A stretch of 64,000 nucleotides of DNA from an uncultured Collinsella sp. (GCA_900754445.1 CAAECW010000116.1:7826-71825), one strand, 5' to 3'. Shown: positions 8,169 to 16,425, numbered from the stretch's first letter. The notes: a model not told the origin generated them from the sequence alone. Numbers and translations: made by a program.

Positions 8169-8688
8169 ATCGAGCAAGACGGCTACAAACGAATATCGAA
8201 TCTCAATTGAGGGTAACCCTTATCCGCATGATCTAGTTCTCATCAACCCAGCTGGAGACAACCTCAATATCAAAAGACATGGGTTCACGGGTCCACTAGG
8301 ACAGCTATTGAGTCTAAAATATACCGTTTATGACGATGCAAATGAAAAACTCTTTACTGTCGTCGACGGTGGTTTTAGTAACATGCCCAGGGTTGCGCTC
8401 ATCATCGAACACAAGGAAGTTGCGGTGTTCGATTATGGCCTAAACAGACTTGAGATGAAGTGCATAACGAACATACCGAATTACACAATAAAAGGTAACT
8501 TCCTATTTGGAGATTACGATATATTCAGCCAACGGGAAGTGAAGCTATCTTCAGTTATCGTCCTTCAATGTGATAAACGATCGTGCTTTAGCATACAGGT
8601 TTTGGATAAAGCCGAATTAGCCGCCGCAATTGGAATACCCACAGCCATTGCCCTTCTGAGGGCTCGGATTGAAGAGCATCTCGAATAA
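8149..8688 (+). CDS. LURP-one-related/YxjI-like protein in the RiPP cluster
   Basis: A 179-residue protein without signal peptide or membrane segment. The pattern YTVYD...LFTVVDGG early, then NYTIKGNFLFGDYDIF and a C-terminal VIVLQ...FSIQVLD...AAAIGIPTAIALL helix, resembles the LURP-one-related/YxjI (Tubby C-like) fold: a twisted beta-barrel around one hydrophobic helix. This is a motif-level judgement. I keep the GTG at 8149, which overlaps the precursor by 20 bases. It has no good Shine-Dalgarno, so translation may depend on coupling, or initiation may be further in. Being last in the RiPP operon it could be an immunity or membrane-anchoring factor, but this is inference from position only. 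Confidence 0.6.
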   Translation: MVATGPKSSKTATNEYRISIEGNPYPHDLVLINPAGDNLNIKRHGFTGPLGQLLSLKYTVYDDANEKLFTVVDGGFSNMPRVALIIEHKEVAVFDYGLNRLEMKCITNIPNYTIKGNFLFGDYDIFSQREVKLSSVIVLQCDKRSCFSIQVLDKAELAAAIGIPTAIALLRARIEEHLE

Positions 8689-8717
8689 ATCGCAAAAAGC
8701 AGTTCGTAGCAACGTTC

Positions 8718-8745
8718 AGGAGCTAGATAGTTTTTTCTGGCTCCT
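8718..8745. terminator. Hairpin between convergent RiPP operon and ABC gene
   Basis: AGGAGC (8718-8723) and GCTCCT (8740-8745) enclose a T-rich loop and overlap the stop codon of the ABC gene. It is a short stem, possibly serving both convergent units. Confidence 0.35.
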
Positions 8746-10327
8746 AAAACTGTATTACATAGTCCGAAAATTGTTCGAAACCATGTCCATGATCCGCAAT
8801 GATGACGATTCGCTCTTTCATCTCCTGTGCAACAACCACCTTCAAAAAGGATATCGAAGCATTATCTAAATTGTTGCAAGGCTCATCCAAAATAACAATA
8901 GAATAACTGCTCAGAAAGGCCCTACAAAGTAATAGAGAAGCCAGTTCTCCGCCAGACAAATTGTGTCCCCTAGCTCCAATGATGGGATTTGATTCAAATA
9001 ATTTATCGAGGCTAAAACCCCTCAAAAGATAGATGAGTTTTTCAGAGTCAATATCTACAAGACCATAGTAAAGAGCCTTCCTGAAAGTTCCCCCCATTAT
9101 CAAATGTCTTTGCGGCATAGTTGCGCAGGGTAGCTGGATTAAAGTCGAACCATCGAAAATGACAGTAGACTCATTAACACACAGTCTGCCAGCAACTGGA
9201 GACAATAATCCATTCAATACTTCCAGAAATGAAGATTTACCACATGCATTAGGGCCGCTTACTAAAACCAGACAAGGTGCCTGTATCGTGCAATCTGGAA
9301 TTGTTATCCTCTCATTAGTTTCGTTCGACGAAAACGAGAGACTGATTCCTTTCCAACTAATTCGATCAGCGTGATCGAAGCATATCAAATTAGGTTTTTC
9401 AGCTTCCAAAAGACGACGTAATTCCAAGACACGGTGCAACGATCTAAACGACGGCTGAAGCTGAGCCCAACAATTCAGAACAAGAGGAAAAGGAGAATAG
9501 CATAGAAGTACAAGTTGATAACTCTGCACTGCAATCCCGACCGTCAGCCCGCGCTTTAACACAAGGAAAATAAGCAGCAGAACTGAAAGCAAGCCAGTAA
9601 TGATGTTGCCAGCGTCAACTATTTCAGTTGCCAATCTCGCAAAGACACTCTCCTCAACTCGAGAGTTCCTGCAGGCTTTAAGCATCTTTTTATAGTGAAG
9701 TAATTCCAAGTTAATTGAACGAGAAATACGAATGTAAAGTCGACAATTTATTAGTTGGGCTAAATAAGCAGAACCCCTCGCCTGGGCCTCCAATGCCTTT
9801 TCGCTCTTAGTCGATAGCTTACTAAGAGCGAACGGATATAGAAGCGAAATAAACAATGCCGAAACACAAACAGGAATCAAAAGCAACATAGAGATATTAG
9901 ATAGCGCCACAAACGATACCAAACCCGTCACTAGGCACGGAAGAAACGCAGTTGTAAATATTCCAATCATCGGCTGTAGGTTCCCGGCCTCTTCAATGCG
10001 CGATAACAGGTAGTCACTGTCTTTTGCTAAAACTAAGGGCCGCTCTAAAGCATGGCGGGCAAGCAATCTATAGAAGCAGTTAGCACCATCGGAAGCCAAT
10101 TGCTCCGCATATTTTGATCTGAACAGATTTGTCACCAGCTCAACTGAGAGCAATACTAGCAGGCCTAACCCAATGTATAAAACGTTACGATAATTAGAAC
10201 GAAGCAGGCCATAATCTATTATCAACGATTCAGCTTTAACAACAGACAGCTCCACCAGGGCAGATAAAATGCAGAGCGCCATCAACTTGATTACTGTCGT
10301 CTTATTTTGAATAAAAAGCTCTGGCAT
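8744..10327 (-). CDS. ABC exporter (fused membrane and ATPase domains), probably for the RiPP
   Basis: A 527-residue half-transporter, likely a homodimer exporting the mature peptide. Hydrophobic segments fill residues 10-320, in the type-I exporter layout. The ATPase part has Walker A GPNACGKSS near residue 365, signature LSGGE, Walker B IVILDEP and a switch histidine in ADHGH. Unlike many peptide exporters it has no N-terminal C39 peptidase domain, so any leader would have to be removed elsewhere. It is AT-rich like the operon and convergent with it. The RBS GAGGGG precedes the ATG, and TATAAT lies about 23 bases upstream of the start. Assignment to the RiPP rests on proximity and shared composition. 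Confidence 0.83.
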   Translation of the reverse strand: MPELFIQNKTTVIKLMALCILSALVELSVVKAESLIIDYGLLRSNYRNVLYIGLGLLVLLSVELVTNLFRSKYAEQLASDGANCFYRLLARHALERPLVLAKDSDYLLSRIEEAGNLQPMIGIFTTAFLPCLVTGLVSFVALSNISMLLLIPVCVSALFISLLYPFALSKLSTKSEKALEAQARGSAYLAQLINCRLYIRISRSINLELLHYKKMLKACRNSRVEESVFARLATEIVDAGNIITGLLSVLLLIFLVLKRGLTVGIAVQSYQLVLLCYSPFPLVLNCWAQLQPSFRSLHRVLELRRLLEAEKPNLICFDHADRISWKGISLSFSSNETNERITIPDCTIQAPCLVLVSGPNACGKSSFLEVLNGLLSPVAGRLCVNESTVIFDGSTLIQLPCATMPQRHLIMGGTFRKALYYGLVDIDSEKLIYLLRGFSLDKLFESNPIIGARGHNLSGGELASLLLCRAFLSSYSIVILDEPCNNLDNASISFLKVVVAQEMKERIVIIADHGHGFEQFSDYVIQF

Positions 10328-10349
10328 ATGTCCATCCCCTCAACTAATA

Positions 10350-10355
10350 ATTATA
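10350..10355 (-). promoter_or_regulatory. -10 box of the ABC exporter gene
   Basis: A perfect TATAAT on the minus strand, 23-28 bases upstream of the start codon. No good -35 is visible at 17 bases, so the promoter may be weak or activator-dependent. Confidence 0.45.
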
Positions 10356-10460
10356 GCTAGAAAGATGACATTTTTATTCTATAGCCTCAAGCAGCACGCT
10401 TTGCTGACGTCAAATCTTGTCATTACAAACATGCACCTTAGCGCTTAAGACTCCAAAAAT

Positions 10461-10484
10461 GGGGCGGCCGAGATGGCCGTCCCC
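10461..10484 (-). terminator. Rho-independent terminator of the DUF1275 gene
   Basis: GGGGCGGCC and GGCCGTCCCC pair with one bulge. On the minus strand the stem is followed by ATTTTTGG. It lies just past the end of the DUF1275 gene and marks the right edge of the AT-rich island. Confidence 0.7.
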
Positions 10485-10535
10485 TCCCCATTATCGATCT
10501 ATCTGACAAAGGGACGGCCCCTTTGCCGCATTCGG

Positions 10536-11252
10536 TTACTTTCGACAGCCCTCTTTCCAAGCCTCGGCCGCAACCTTCCAGCGTAAGCGCAAGTCGCGCT
10601 CGCGGTCGATGAACATGATGGCAAACGCGACAAACAGCAGCAAGCTCGCCACGACGATGGCGTGCAGGCCCATGCGCTCAATACACCAGTTGCCCAACAC
10701 GGCGCCAAACACAAAGGTAAAGATCACGCCAAAGTACAGCAGGCCGTTTTCCAAAAAGCCGCGCCTGTGGGTGATGATGTAATCGTCCACGTTTTGCAGC
10801 GCGTTGCGCAAGTTGCCGATGCACATGGTCGTAGCGATGCCGTGACCGTGGATCTTGCGGAAGCTCTCGACCTGCATGCCGCAGGCAAACGAGGTGAGGC
10901 AGTTGGCGAGCAGGTTGAAATTGCCGCCCGGGATAAAGCTCACGCCCAGCAAGATGACGGCTTCAAAGAACACCGTCACCTGACGCCAGTGGATCACGCT
11001 GCCAAACCGCTCGTGTACCAGATCGGCAAGCATAATACCCACGGCAAACGACACCACAGGGAAGAAGTAGCGCCCCGCAAGTGCCCAATTGCCCTCCGAG
11101 ATGCTCACGCCCACCAGCAAGATGTTGCCCGTCTGCGCGTTGGCGAAAACATGGTCGCGCCCAATGTACGAATACACGTCCATAAAGCCACCGGCGAGCG
11201 CCAAGATAATGCCCAGCTCAATAGACTCCGATATCTGTTTGGCACGCTGCAT
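10536..11252 (-). CDS. YoaK/DUF1275 family membrane protein
   Basis: An integral membrane protein of 238 residues with about six hydrophobic helices. The family signature GGFMDVYSYIGRDHVFANAQTGN follows the first helix, and there is a second conserved part around CGMQVESFRKIHGHGIATTMCIGNLRNA. DUF1275 proteins are proposed to be small-solute carriers, but no substrate is established. I chose ATG 11252 because AAGGAGG lies eleven bases upstream and the protein then begins just before helix 1; the longer frame adds a charged stretch unlike the family. The gene is divergent from ygiQ across a 250-bp gap with a 12-bp inverted repeat. Confidence 0.85.
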   Translation of the reverse strand: MQRAKQISESIELGIILALAGGFMDVYSYIGRDHVFANAQTGNILLVGVSISEGNWALAGRYFFPVVSFAVGIMLADLVHERFGSVIHWRQVTVFFEAVILLGVSFIPGGNFNLLANCLTSFACGMQVESFRKIHGHGIATTMCIGNLRNALQNVDDYIITHRRGFLENGLLYFGVIFTFVFGAVLGNWCIERMGLHAIVVASLLLFVAFAIMFIDRERDLRLRWKVAAEAWKEGCRK

Positions 11253-11430
11253 CGTCGTGCATCCTCCTTGTTGACGACTCTCTCGTGCGTTGGCGGAAAC
11301 ATAGCCGCCGTTCATACTGTAACCCATTGACAACATGGCGTGCGCGCGAGACGGCTTCCCCAACGCGCAGATACACAGTCTGGAAACAAACGGCGGGCGC
11401 GGCGCCGACATCCGACGCCCCGTGTACTCC

Positions 11431-11465
11431 ACCAGTCTTTTTAGCGCCGTCCCAAAAAGACTGGT
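11431..11465. promoter_or_regulatory. 12-bp perfect inverted repeat upstream of ygiQ
   Basis: ACCAGTCTTTTT (11431-11442) and AAAAAGACTGGT (11454-11465) are perfect arms with an 11-base spacer. The right arm abuts TACAAT at 11466-11471, a plausible -10 for ygiQ, so this could be an operator. The T-run in the arm also allows an attenuator-like reading. Confidence 0.45.
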
Positions 11466-11502
11466 TACAATTACGTGCAGCATACTAACAACGGGAGGAA
11501 TC

Positions 11503-13638
11503 GTGGCAAAAAAGCCCCAGGACGCTCAGCACAACCAACACGGCAAGCATGCCCAGCGCGGCCAGCAGCAAAAGCGTGGCGGCAAAGCCCAGGGTGGCCA
11601 CGCCACTCATGCCCCAGCAGAGCCTGTCCGTCCCTGGCGCCCGGGCCGCGATAAGTTCCTCCCCGTCAGCCGCGCCGACATGGATGCACGCGGCTGGGAC
11701 CAGTGCGACTTTGTCTACATCTGCGGCGACGCCTACGTGGACCACCCCAGCTTTGGCATGGCCATCATCAGCCGCGTGCTCGATGCACGCGGCTACAAGG
11801 TGGGCATCATCTGCCAGCCCGACTGGACCGACCCCGCCAGCATCACGGTGCTCGGCGAGCCGCGCCTGGGCTTTCTCGTCAGCGCCGGCAACATGGACTC
11901 CATGGTCAACCACTATTCGGTGACCAAGCACCGCCGCCACACCGACGCCTATACTCCCGGCGGCGAGGAAGGTCACCGCCCCAACCGAGCCGTCACGGTC
12001 TACGGCAACCTCATCCGCCAGACGTTCAAGGACGCTCCCATCATCATCGGCGGCATCGAGGCGAGCCTGCGCCGCCTGGCCCACTACGACTACTGGCAGG
12101 ACAAGCTCAAGCGCTCGGTACTGCTCGACTCGGGCGCCGACATCCTCATCTACGGCATGGGCGAGCACGCGATCGTCGAGATCGCCGACGCGCTCGACGC
12201 GGGGTTGCCCGTCGATCAGATCACCTATATCAACGGCACCGTCTACCGCACCAGCTCGCTCGACGAGGTCTACGACTACGACTTGCTGCCCAGCTGGGAC
12301 GACCTTGCCGCCGACAAGCTCAATTACGCGCGCAGCTTTAACGTACAGCAGCAGAACATGGACCCCATCACCGGGCATCGTCTGGTAGAGCCCTACCCCA
12401 ACAGCGTCTATGTGGTGCAGAACCCACCGTCGGCCACGCTCACCACCGACGAGATGGACGAGGTGGCCGAACTCCCCTACGCACGCGATTGGCATCCCGA
12501 TTACGACGCGGCGGGCGGCGTGCCGGCCTTTGCCGAGATCAAGTTTTCCATTAGCTCCAACCGCGGCTGTTTTGGTGAGTGCTCGTTTTGCGCGCTGACC
12601 TTCCACCAGGGCCGCGTGCTGCAGATGCGCAGCCACGACTCGATCATGCGCGAGGCCGAGCTGCTCACGCGCGATCCCGAGTTTAAGGGCTACATCAACG
12701 ACGTGGGCGGACCGACGGCAAACTTTAGCCGCCCGGCCTGCGACAAGCAGCTCAAGCACGGCGTGTGCAAGAACAAGCGTTGCCTGTGGCCGAACGTGTG
12801 CAAGAACATGGTGGTCGACGAGAGCGGCTACACGCAGCTGCTACGCGACCTGCGCCAGCTGCCGGGCGTCAAGAAGGTCTTCGTGCGCAGCGGCATCCGT
12901 TTTGACTACACCATGGCCGATGCCTCGGACGAGTTTTTGCGCGAGCTGCTGGAACACCATGTCTCGGGCCAGCTGCGCGTAGCGCCCGAGCACGTGAGCG
13001 ACGCGGTACTGTCCGTGATGGGCAAGCCGAGCCGCGCCGTCTACGACGCGTTCTGTCGTAAATTCGAACGCCTGAACCGCGAATACGGACTCAAGCAGTA
13101 TGTGGTGCCATACCTGATCTCGAGCCACCCCGGCTCGACCATGAAGGAAGCCGTGGACCTTGCCGAGGCCGTACGCGACATGGGCTACATGCCCGAACAG
13201 GTGCAGGACTTCTACCCCACCCCGTCCACCATGTCAACGTGCATGTACTACACCGGCGTGGATCCGCGCACCATGCAGCCGATCTACGTGGCGCGCGACC
13301 CGCACGAGAAGGCCATGCAGCGTGCGCTCATCCAGTATCGCAAGCCCGAGAACTACAAGCTCGTGCGCGAGGCGCTGGAAAAAGCCGGGCGTCGTGACCT
13401 GATCGGCTACACCAAGCACTGTCTAATCCGCCCCGTACCGCCACGACCGGGCGAGACATCGGCCAGCGGCGGACACGGCACTGGCAAGAAGGGTGGCAAA
13501 CCGCATGGCGGCGGCGCTGGCAAGGGACCCAAAGGCAGCAAGGGGCACGGCGGCATGTCGCGCGCACAGAACACTGCCGGTCGCAATCGCGCGGCCCAGG
13601 GACGGCAGGGCGCCAACGGAGGCGGGCGTCGCAACTAG
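11503..13638 (+). CDS. ygiQ: YgiQ family radical SAM protein (UPF0313)
   Basis: A large radical SAM protein of 711 residues whose reaction is not established. The N-terminus has the YgiQ-specific DFLPVSRADMDARGWDQCDFV-like region (here beginning KFLPVSRADM) and a B12-binding-like alpha/beta part. The cluster cysteines are in NRGCFGECSFC at about residues 355-363, followed by the family's CKNKRCLWPNVCKN and a C-terminal PTPSTMSTCMYYTG. The start is GTG 11503, with GGGAGG seven bases upstream. The N-terminus (residues 5-35) is rich in Gln/His/Lys and the last 70 residues are Gly/Lys/Arg-rich low complexity. The stop overlaps that of the convergent CPBP gene (shared CTAG), so no terminator separates them. 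Confidence 0.92.
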   Translation: MAKKPQDAQHNQHGKHAQRGQQQKRGGKAQGGHATHAPAEPVRPWRPGRDKFLPVSRADMDARGWDQCDFVYICGDAYVDHPSFGMAIISRVLDARGYKVGIICQPDWTDPASITVLGEPRLGFLVSAGNMDSMVNHYSVTKHRRHTDAYTPGGEEGHRPNRAVTVYGNLIRQTFKDAPIIIGGIEASLRRLAHYDYWQDKLKRSVLLDSGADILIYGMGEHAIVEIADALDAGLPVDQITYINGTVYRTSSLDEVYDYDLLPSWDDLAADKLNYARSFNVQQQNMDPITGHRLVEPYPNSVYVVQNPPSATLTTDEMDEVAELPYARDWHPDYDAAGGVPAFAEIKFSISSNRGCFGECSFCALTFHQGRVLQMRSHDSIMREAELLTRDPEFKGYINDVGGPTANFSRPACDKQLKHGVCKNKRCLWPNVCKNMVVDESGYTQLLRDLRQLPGVKKVFVRSGIRFDYTMADASDEFLRELLEHHVSGQLRVAPEHVSDAVLSVMGKPSRAVYDAFCRKFERLNREYGLKQYVVPYLISSHPGSTMKEAVDLAEAVRDMGYMPEQVQDFYPTPSTMSTCMYYTGVDPRTMQPIYVARDPHEKAMQRALIQYRKPENYKLVREALEKAGRRDLIGYTKHCLIRPVPPRPGETSASGGHGTGKKGGKPHGGGAGKGPKGSKGHGGMSRAQNTAGRNRAAQGRQGANGGGRRN

Positions 13639-14546
13639 GGCAGCGGTGCGCTCGCTGCGTCCATCCCACACGCGTGGCGCAGCGAGCGCATTGCCTCAAC
13701 GAGGATGACGCCGGCGATAGCGACCGTAATTGCCACATCGAGCGGCGTGTTCACAAACCAGAGCAACGTCATGAGATACGACCCGGCATTAAAGGCAAAG
13801 TGCAGCAGGATCGTGTAGCGGAGCTTTCCGGTCGTCACGAGCACCCAACCAAAGATGAAGCCAGCGGCACCCGCGTAGCAACCCTGCACCCAATTCATGT
13901 GCATAAAACCGAAGATTGCCGCCTGCAGCACAATCGCCGCGGCGATACCCCACGTGCTTGGGGCCGCCCAGGGCACCATGGCACCGTCCTGCGCGCTCGC
14001 ACGACGCCGGCGCTTCCAAAGTGGGCGGCACTGCGGATTAAACGCTCGGAGCGAAAACTCAAAAATAATGCCGCGCACCAGCAGCTCCTCACAAAATGGG
14101 GCGCCGAGCACCGTAGTCAGGACGGCGAGATAGCTGGTGTCGCCCATACCTGTTTCCTCAACAAGCTCGCTGTAGTCGGCCGCGGCATCGGGCAACAGCG
14201 ACAGCACGGCGTCGGTCACGTAGCCAACGACCACCTGCAGGGCCAGGCCAATCACGATAACGCAGGCGATGCGTTTCCATGCCCCACGCGCTCCCCCGCC
14301 GAGCGGATGCGCGCTTTGCCGGCGTGCCATAAACGAACGCGGCCACAGATAACGCCACCACAGCAGCGCCATCAAAAACGACGCCGTCTGCGCGACGGCC
14401 TGAAGCAATTGGATGTCGAGATCATCGATCGAAAAACCCATGAACACCGATGCGACGCCAAGGGCGGAGAACAAAACGACGCTCAGGGCAATATCGGCAG
14501 CGACGACACCAAAACAGGCAAGCGCCCAAATCATCGCATTGAGCAT
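13635..14546 (-). CDS. CPBP family intramembrane glutamic endopeptidase
   Basis: A polytopic membrane protease of the Abi/CAAX-processing-like family, 303 residues with about eight hydrophobic segments. Catalytic motifs are present in order: EELLVRG near residue 158 (motif 1), FGFMHMN (motif 2, FxxxH) and LHFAFNAGS (motif 3). Such proteins in Gram-positives mature prenylated or bacteriocin-related substrates or give bacteriocin immunity, but the target here is unknown. The ATG at 14546 has GAGGAGG six bases upstream. It lies 4 kb from the RiPP island, has normal GC and is separated by unrelated genes, so I do not assign it to that cluster. Confidence 0.85.
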   Translation of the reverse strand: MLNAMIWALACFGVVAADIALSVVLFSALGVASVFMGFSIDDLDIQLLQAVAQTASFLMALLWWRYLWPRSFMARRQSAHPLGGGARGAWKRIACVIVIGLALQVVVGYVTDAVLSLLPDAAADYSELVEETGMGDTSYLAVLTTVLGAPFCEELLVRGIIFEFSLRAFNPQCRPLWKRRRRASAQDGAMVPWAAPSTWGIAAAIVLQAAIFGFMHMNWVQGCYAGAAGFIFGWVLVTTGKLRYTILLHFAFNAGSYLMTLLWFVNTPLDVAITVAIAGVILVEAMRSLRHACGMDAASAPLP

Positions 14547-14598
14547 GCCAACCTCCTCAAAACCGTTCCCTAGTTCTACCACAACTCGGCAGAGAGCT

Positions 14599-14628
14599 GA
14601 CCCCATGGGGACGGAGGAAAACGGATCA
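14599..14628. repeat. Direct repeat flanking the antitoxin gene (copy 1)
   Basis: GACCCCATGGGGACGGAGG plus AAAACGGATCA. It recurs with one mismatch at 14996-15025 in the same orientation, 397 bp away. It contains the palindrome CCCCATGGGG and ends one base before the stop codon of the antitoxin gene. Confidence 0.75.
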
Positions 14629-14629
14629 C

Positions 14630-14830
14630 TTATTGATGAGAATCGGGCGCAGTGCCAAAGGCCCCGTTAGGCGAGATGTCGAACGGGAAGGTGCCGCAGC
14701 GATTGAAGGCGGCGATAAACATGCGGATGGCGTTGGACGGCGTGGTGCCCACGAGCTGAGTTGCCGCCGCGAAGGCTGCCTTCTCCTCGGGCAAGACCTT
14801 CGCGACTACGGGGGTCATGTGTTCTGCCAT
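14630..14830 (-). CDS. RelB/DinJ-like antitoxin, apparently without toxin
   Basis: A 66-residue protein with the RelB/DinJ layout: a ribbon-helix-helix N-terminus (VVAKVLPEEKAAFAAATQLVGTTPSNAIRMFI) followed by the short toxin-binding tail with FPFDIS. In two-gene modules the toxin (RelE/YafQ) follows directly; here no toxin ORF follows. The next feature downstream is a direct repeat and then the CPBP protease. It is therefore an orphan or a remnant of a lost module. Start ATG 14830 has AAGGAAG seven bases upstream. An inverted repeat with GGTATT half-sites lies about 115 bases upstream and may be its autoregulatory operator. Confidence 0.72.
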   Translation of the reverse strand: MAEHMTPVVAKVLPEEKAAFAAATQLVGTTPSNAIRMFIAAFNRCGTFPFDISPNGAFGTAPDSHQ

Positions 14831-14944
14831 GGCGCTTCCTTTTTGAAACGACGGTAGTGCGGATAGATGCGGGCCACGCGGCTGGGCGACGGGCTGTGAA
14901 GGCAACCCGATTGGCCCGCATCCGGAGTTTGTTTCTGCGGCGTT

Positions 14945-14973
14945 GGTATTACTTGGTATTTCTAAGTATTACC
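14945..14973. promoter_or_regulatory. Inverted repeat upstream of the antitoxin, operator candidate
   Basis: GGTATTACTT (14945-14954) and AAGTATTACC (14964-14973) are arms with one mismatch, with a third GGTATT between them and another (GAATACC) just after. Multiple short half-sites suit a ribbon-helix-helix antitoxin. Confidence 0.45.
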
Positions 14974-14995
14974 CCGCAGTTAGAATACCACACTC

Positions 14996-15025
14996 GACCC
15001 CATGGGGACGGAGGAAAACGAATCA
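14996..15025. repeat. Direct repeat flanking the antitoxin gene (copy 2)
   Basis: Same 30-base sequence as 14599-14628 with one change (GAATCA for GGATCA). It lies between the antitoxin promoter and the end of the permease-ATPase gene. Confidence 0.75.
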
Positions 15026-15045
15026 TTTTGTTGCTGAGTTAGTAT

Positions 15046-16422
15046 TTAGAGCGTGATGATGTCCGAGATATCGAGGGCTCGAGCATCGGCGACATTGTGC
15101 GTGGCAAGCAACAGCATGCGACCGTCGAGCAAGTCGAGCACAGCCTCGGCCGTCGCATCGCGCGCAGAGGCATCCAGGCCGGTAAAGGGCTCATCCAGAA
15201 TGACAGCACAGCCGCCACACAGCAGGGCGCGGGCAATCTCGACACGGCGGCGCTGCCCGCCCGAAAGCTCGGCCGCGCGAGCATGCACATCGACCCCCGG
15301 CACCAGCAGGCGCAACAGGGCCGCAGCACTCGAGGCGTCCACGCGTGCATCGGCGCACACCAGCACGTTATCCAGCGCCGAGGCGGACTCGATCAAGCGT
15401 GCATCCTGAAACACCATCGAGCACGGCGCGCACTCCCCCGCTGCCAACAAAAGCAGCGTCGACTTGCCCATGCCCGAAGCGCCCATCACACAGATACGCC
15501 CACCCGCAGGCACGTTGAGCACTAGACCATCCAGCGCCGGCGCCCAGGGCGCACGATCGCCCACGGCAAGCGCAAGCTCCGCTGCGGCGCCATCGCTCGC
15601 AGCCCCCGCACGCCCGCGCAGTCCATGCCCATGCGCCCGCACGGCCGCGCGCCACGCCACGGGTCCCGAAACCCGCAGCAGCCACACCAGCACGCGCTCA
15701 CGCACCCACGAGGCGGCAACGACCAGCACGGTCCACGCCAGCAAATCAGCCGTCTCAATCAAAAGCTTTGCCTGATAGATGCGCTCGCCCACGGTGCCCA
15801 CCGCCATGCCGATCAGCTCGGCTGCCACGCCGGCCTTCCAGCTCATGCCGATCACGGCGCGGGCGCACGAAAGCGCAAACGGCAGGACTTCGCGCCAGGT
15901 ATGGGCGCAAAACAGGCGCCAGCCGCGCACGCCATGCAGACGGAACATCTGCTCCAGCGGTTTATTCACCTGTGCCAAGCCCTCGGCCAGCGAAAAATAC
16001 ACGCCCGGCAGCGCCATCAAAAAGACCGCGGCGATGCTCACGCGCGCCGATCCCAGCCAAATGAGCAGCAGGACCACCACGCAGGCAACCGGCGTCGCCT
16101 TGACAAACGACAGCGTCGGCGCCACCAGGCGGGCAAACGCCCGCGAACGTGACGAAATGCCGGCAAGCACGCCACCACACACCGCGGCAAGCGCCAGCCC
16201 GCCCAGTATCCGCGCGCCCGAGCCCGCCAAAATCGCCCAGGTACCGCCATCGCACACCAGGCGCAGCAGCGCCAAGGCAACAGCACCCGGCCCCGGCAAG
16301 ATCAGTGGCTGCGCCACCAGCGCCGCCGCGAAGACCCACACGGCAAGCCAAAAGGCGGCGACGGCACCTGCTGCCGCCACCGCCTTCATACGCTCTGTCA
16401 TTTGTCGAGCAAACACACGCAC
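15046..16422 (-). CDS. ABC transporter permease-ATPase fusion (NitT/TauT-like)
   Basis: A single 458-residue chain holding both inner-membrane and ATP-hydrolysing parts of an importer. Residues 1-245 have about six helices and the permease loop region SWKAGVAAELIGMAVGTVG. Residues 265-458 are a short ATPase: Walker A GASGMGKST, Q-loop VFQDARLIE, signature LSGGQRRRVEIARAL, Walker B CAVILDEP and switch ATHN. In most NitT/TauT/Ssu-type importers these are separate genes (B and C), so the fusion is unusual. The ATPase is compact, with a shortened helical region. The GTG start has GGAG six bases upstream and lies 3 bases after the lipoprotein gene, so it is the last gene of the hydrogenase operon. 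Confidence 0.85.
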   Translation of the reverse strand: MRVFARQMTERMKAVAAAGAVAAFWLAVWVFAAALVAQPLILPGPGAVALALLRLVCDGGTWAILAGSGARILGGLALAAVCGGVLAGISSRSRAFARLVAPTLSFVKATPVACVVVLLLIWLGSARVSIAAVFLMALPGVYFSLAEGLAQVNKPLEQMFRLHGVRGWRLFCAHTWREVLPFALSCARAVIGMSWKAGVAAELIGMAVGTVGERIYQAKLLIETADLLAWTVLVVAASWVRERVLVWLLRVSGPVAWRAAVRAHGHGLRGRAGAASDGAAAELALAVGDRAPWAPALDGLVLNVPAGGRICVMGASGMGKSTLLLLAAGECAPCSMVFQDARLIESASALDNVLVCADARVDASSAAALLRLLVPGVDVHARAAELSGGQRRRVEIARALLCGGCAVILDEPFTGLDASARDATAEAVLDLLDGRMLLLATHNVADARALDISDIITL

Positions 16423-16425
16423 GGG

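Noticed and set aside
8669..8869. 66-codon plus-strand frame after the LURP-like gene
   Set aside because: Most of it is antisense to the ABC gene's C-terminus and it has no ribosome site; a second precursor was considered but it lacks a cysteine core.
13635..14546. CPBP protease as a RiPP leader peptidase for the nearby cluster
   Set aside because: Normal GC content, own ribosome site and 3-4 kb of unrelated genes separate it from the AT-rich island.
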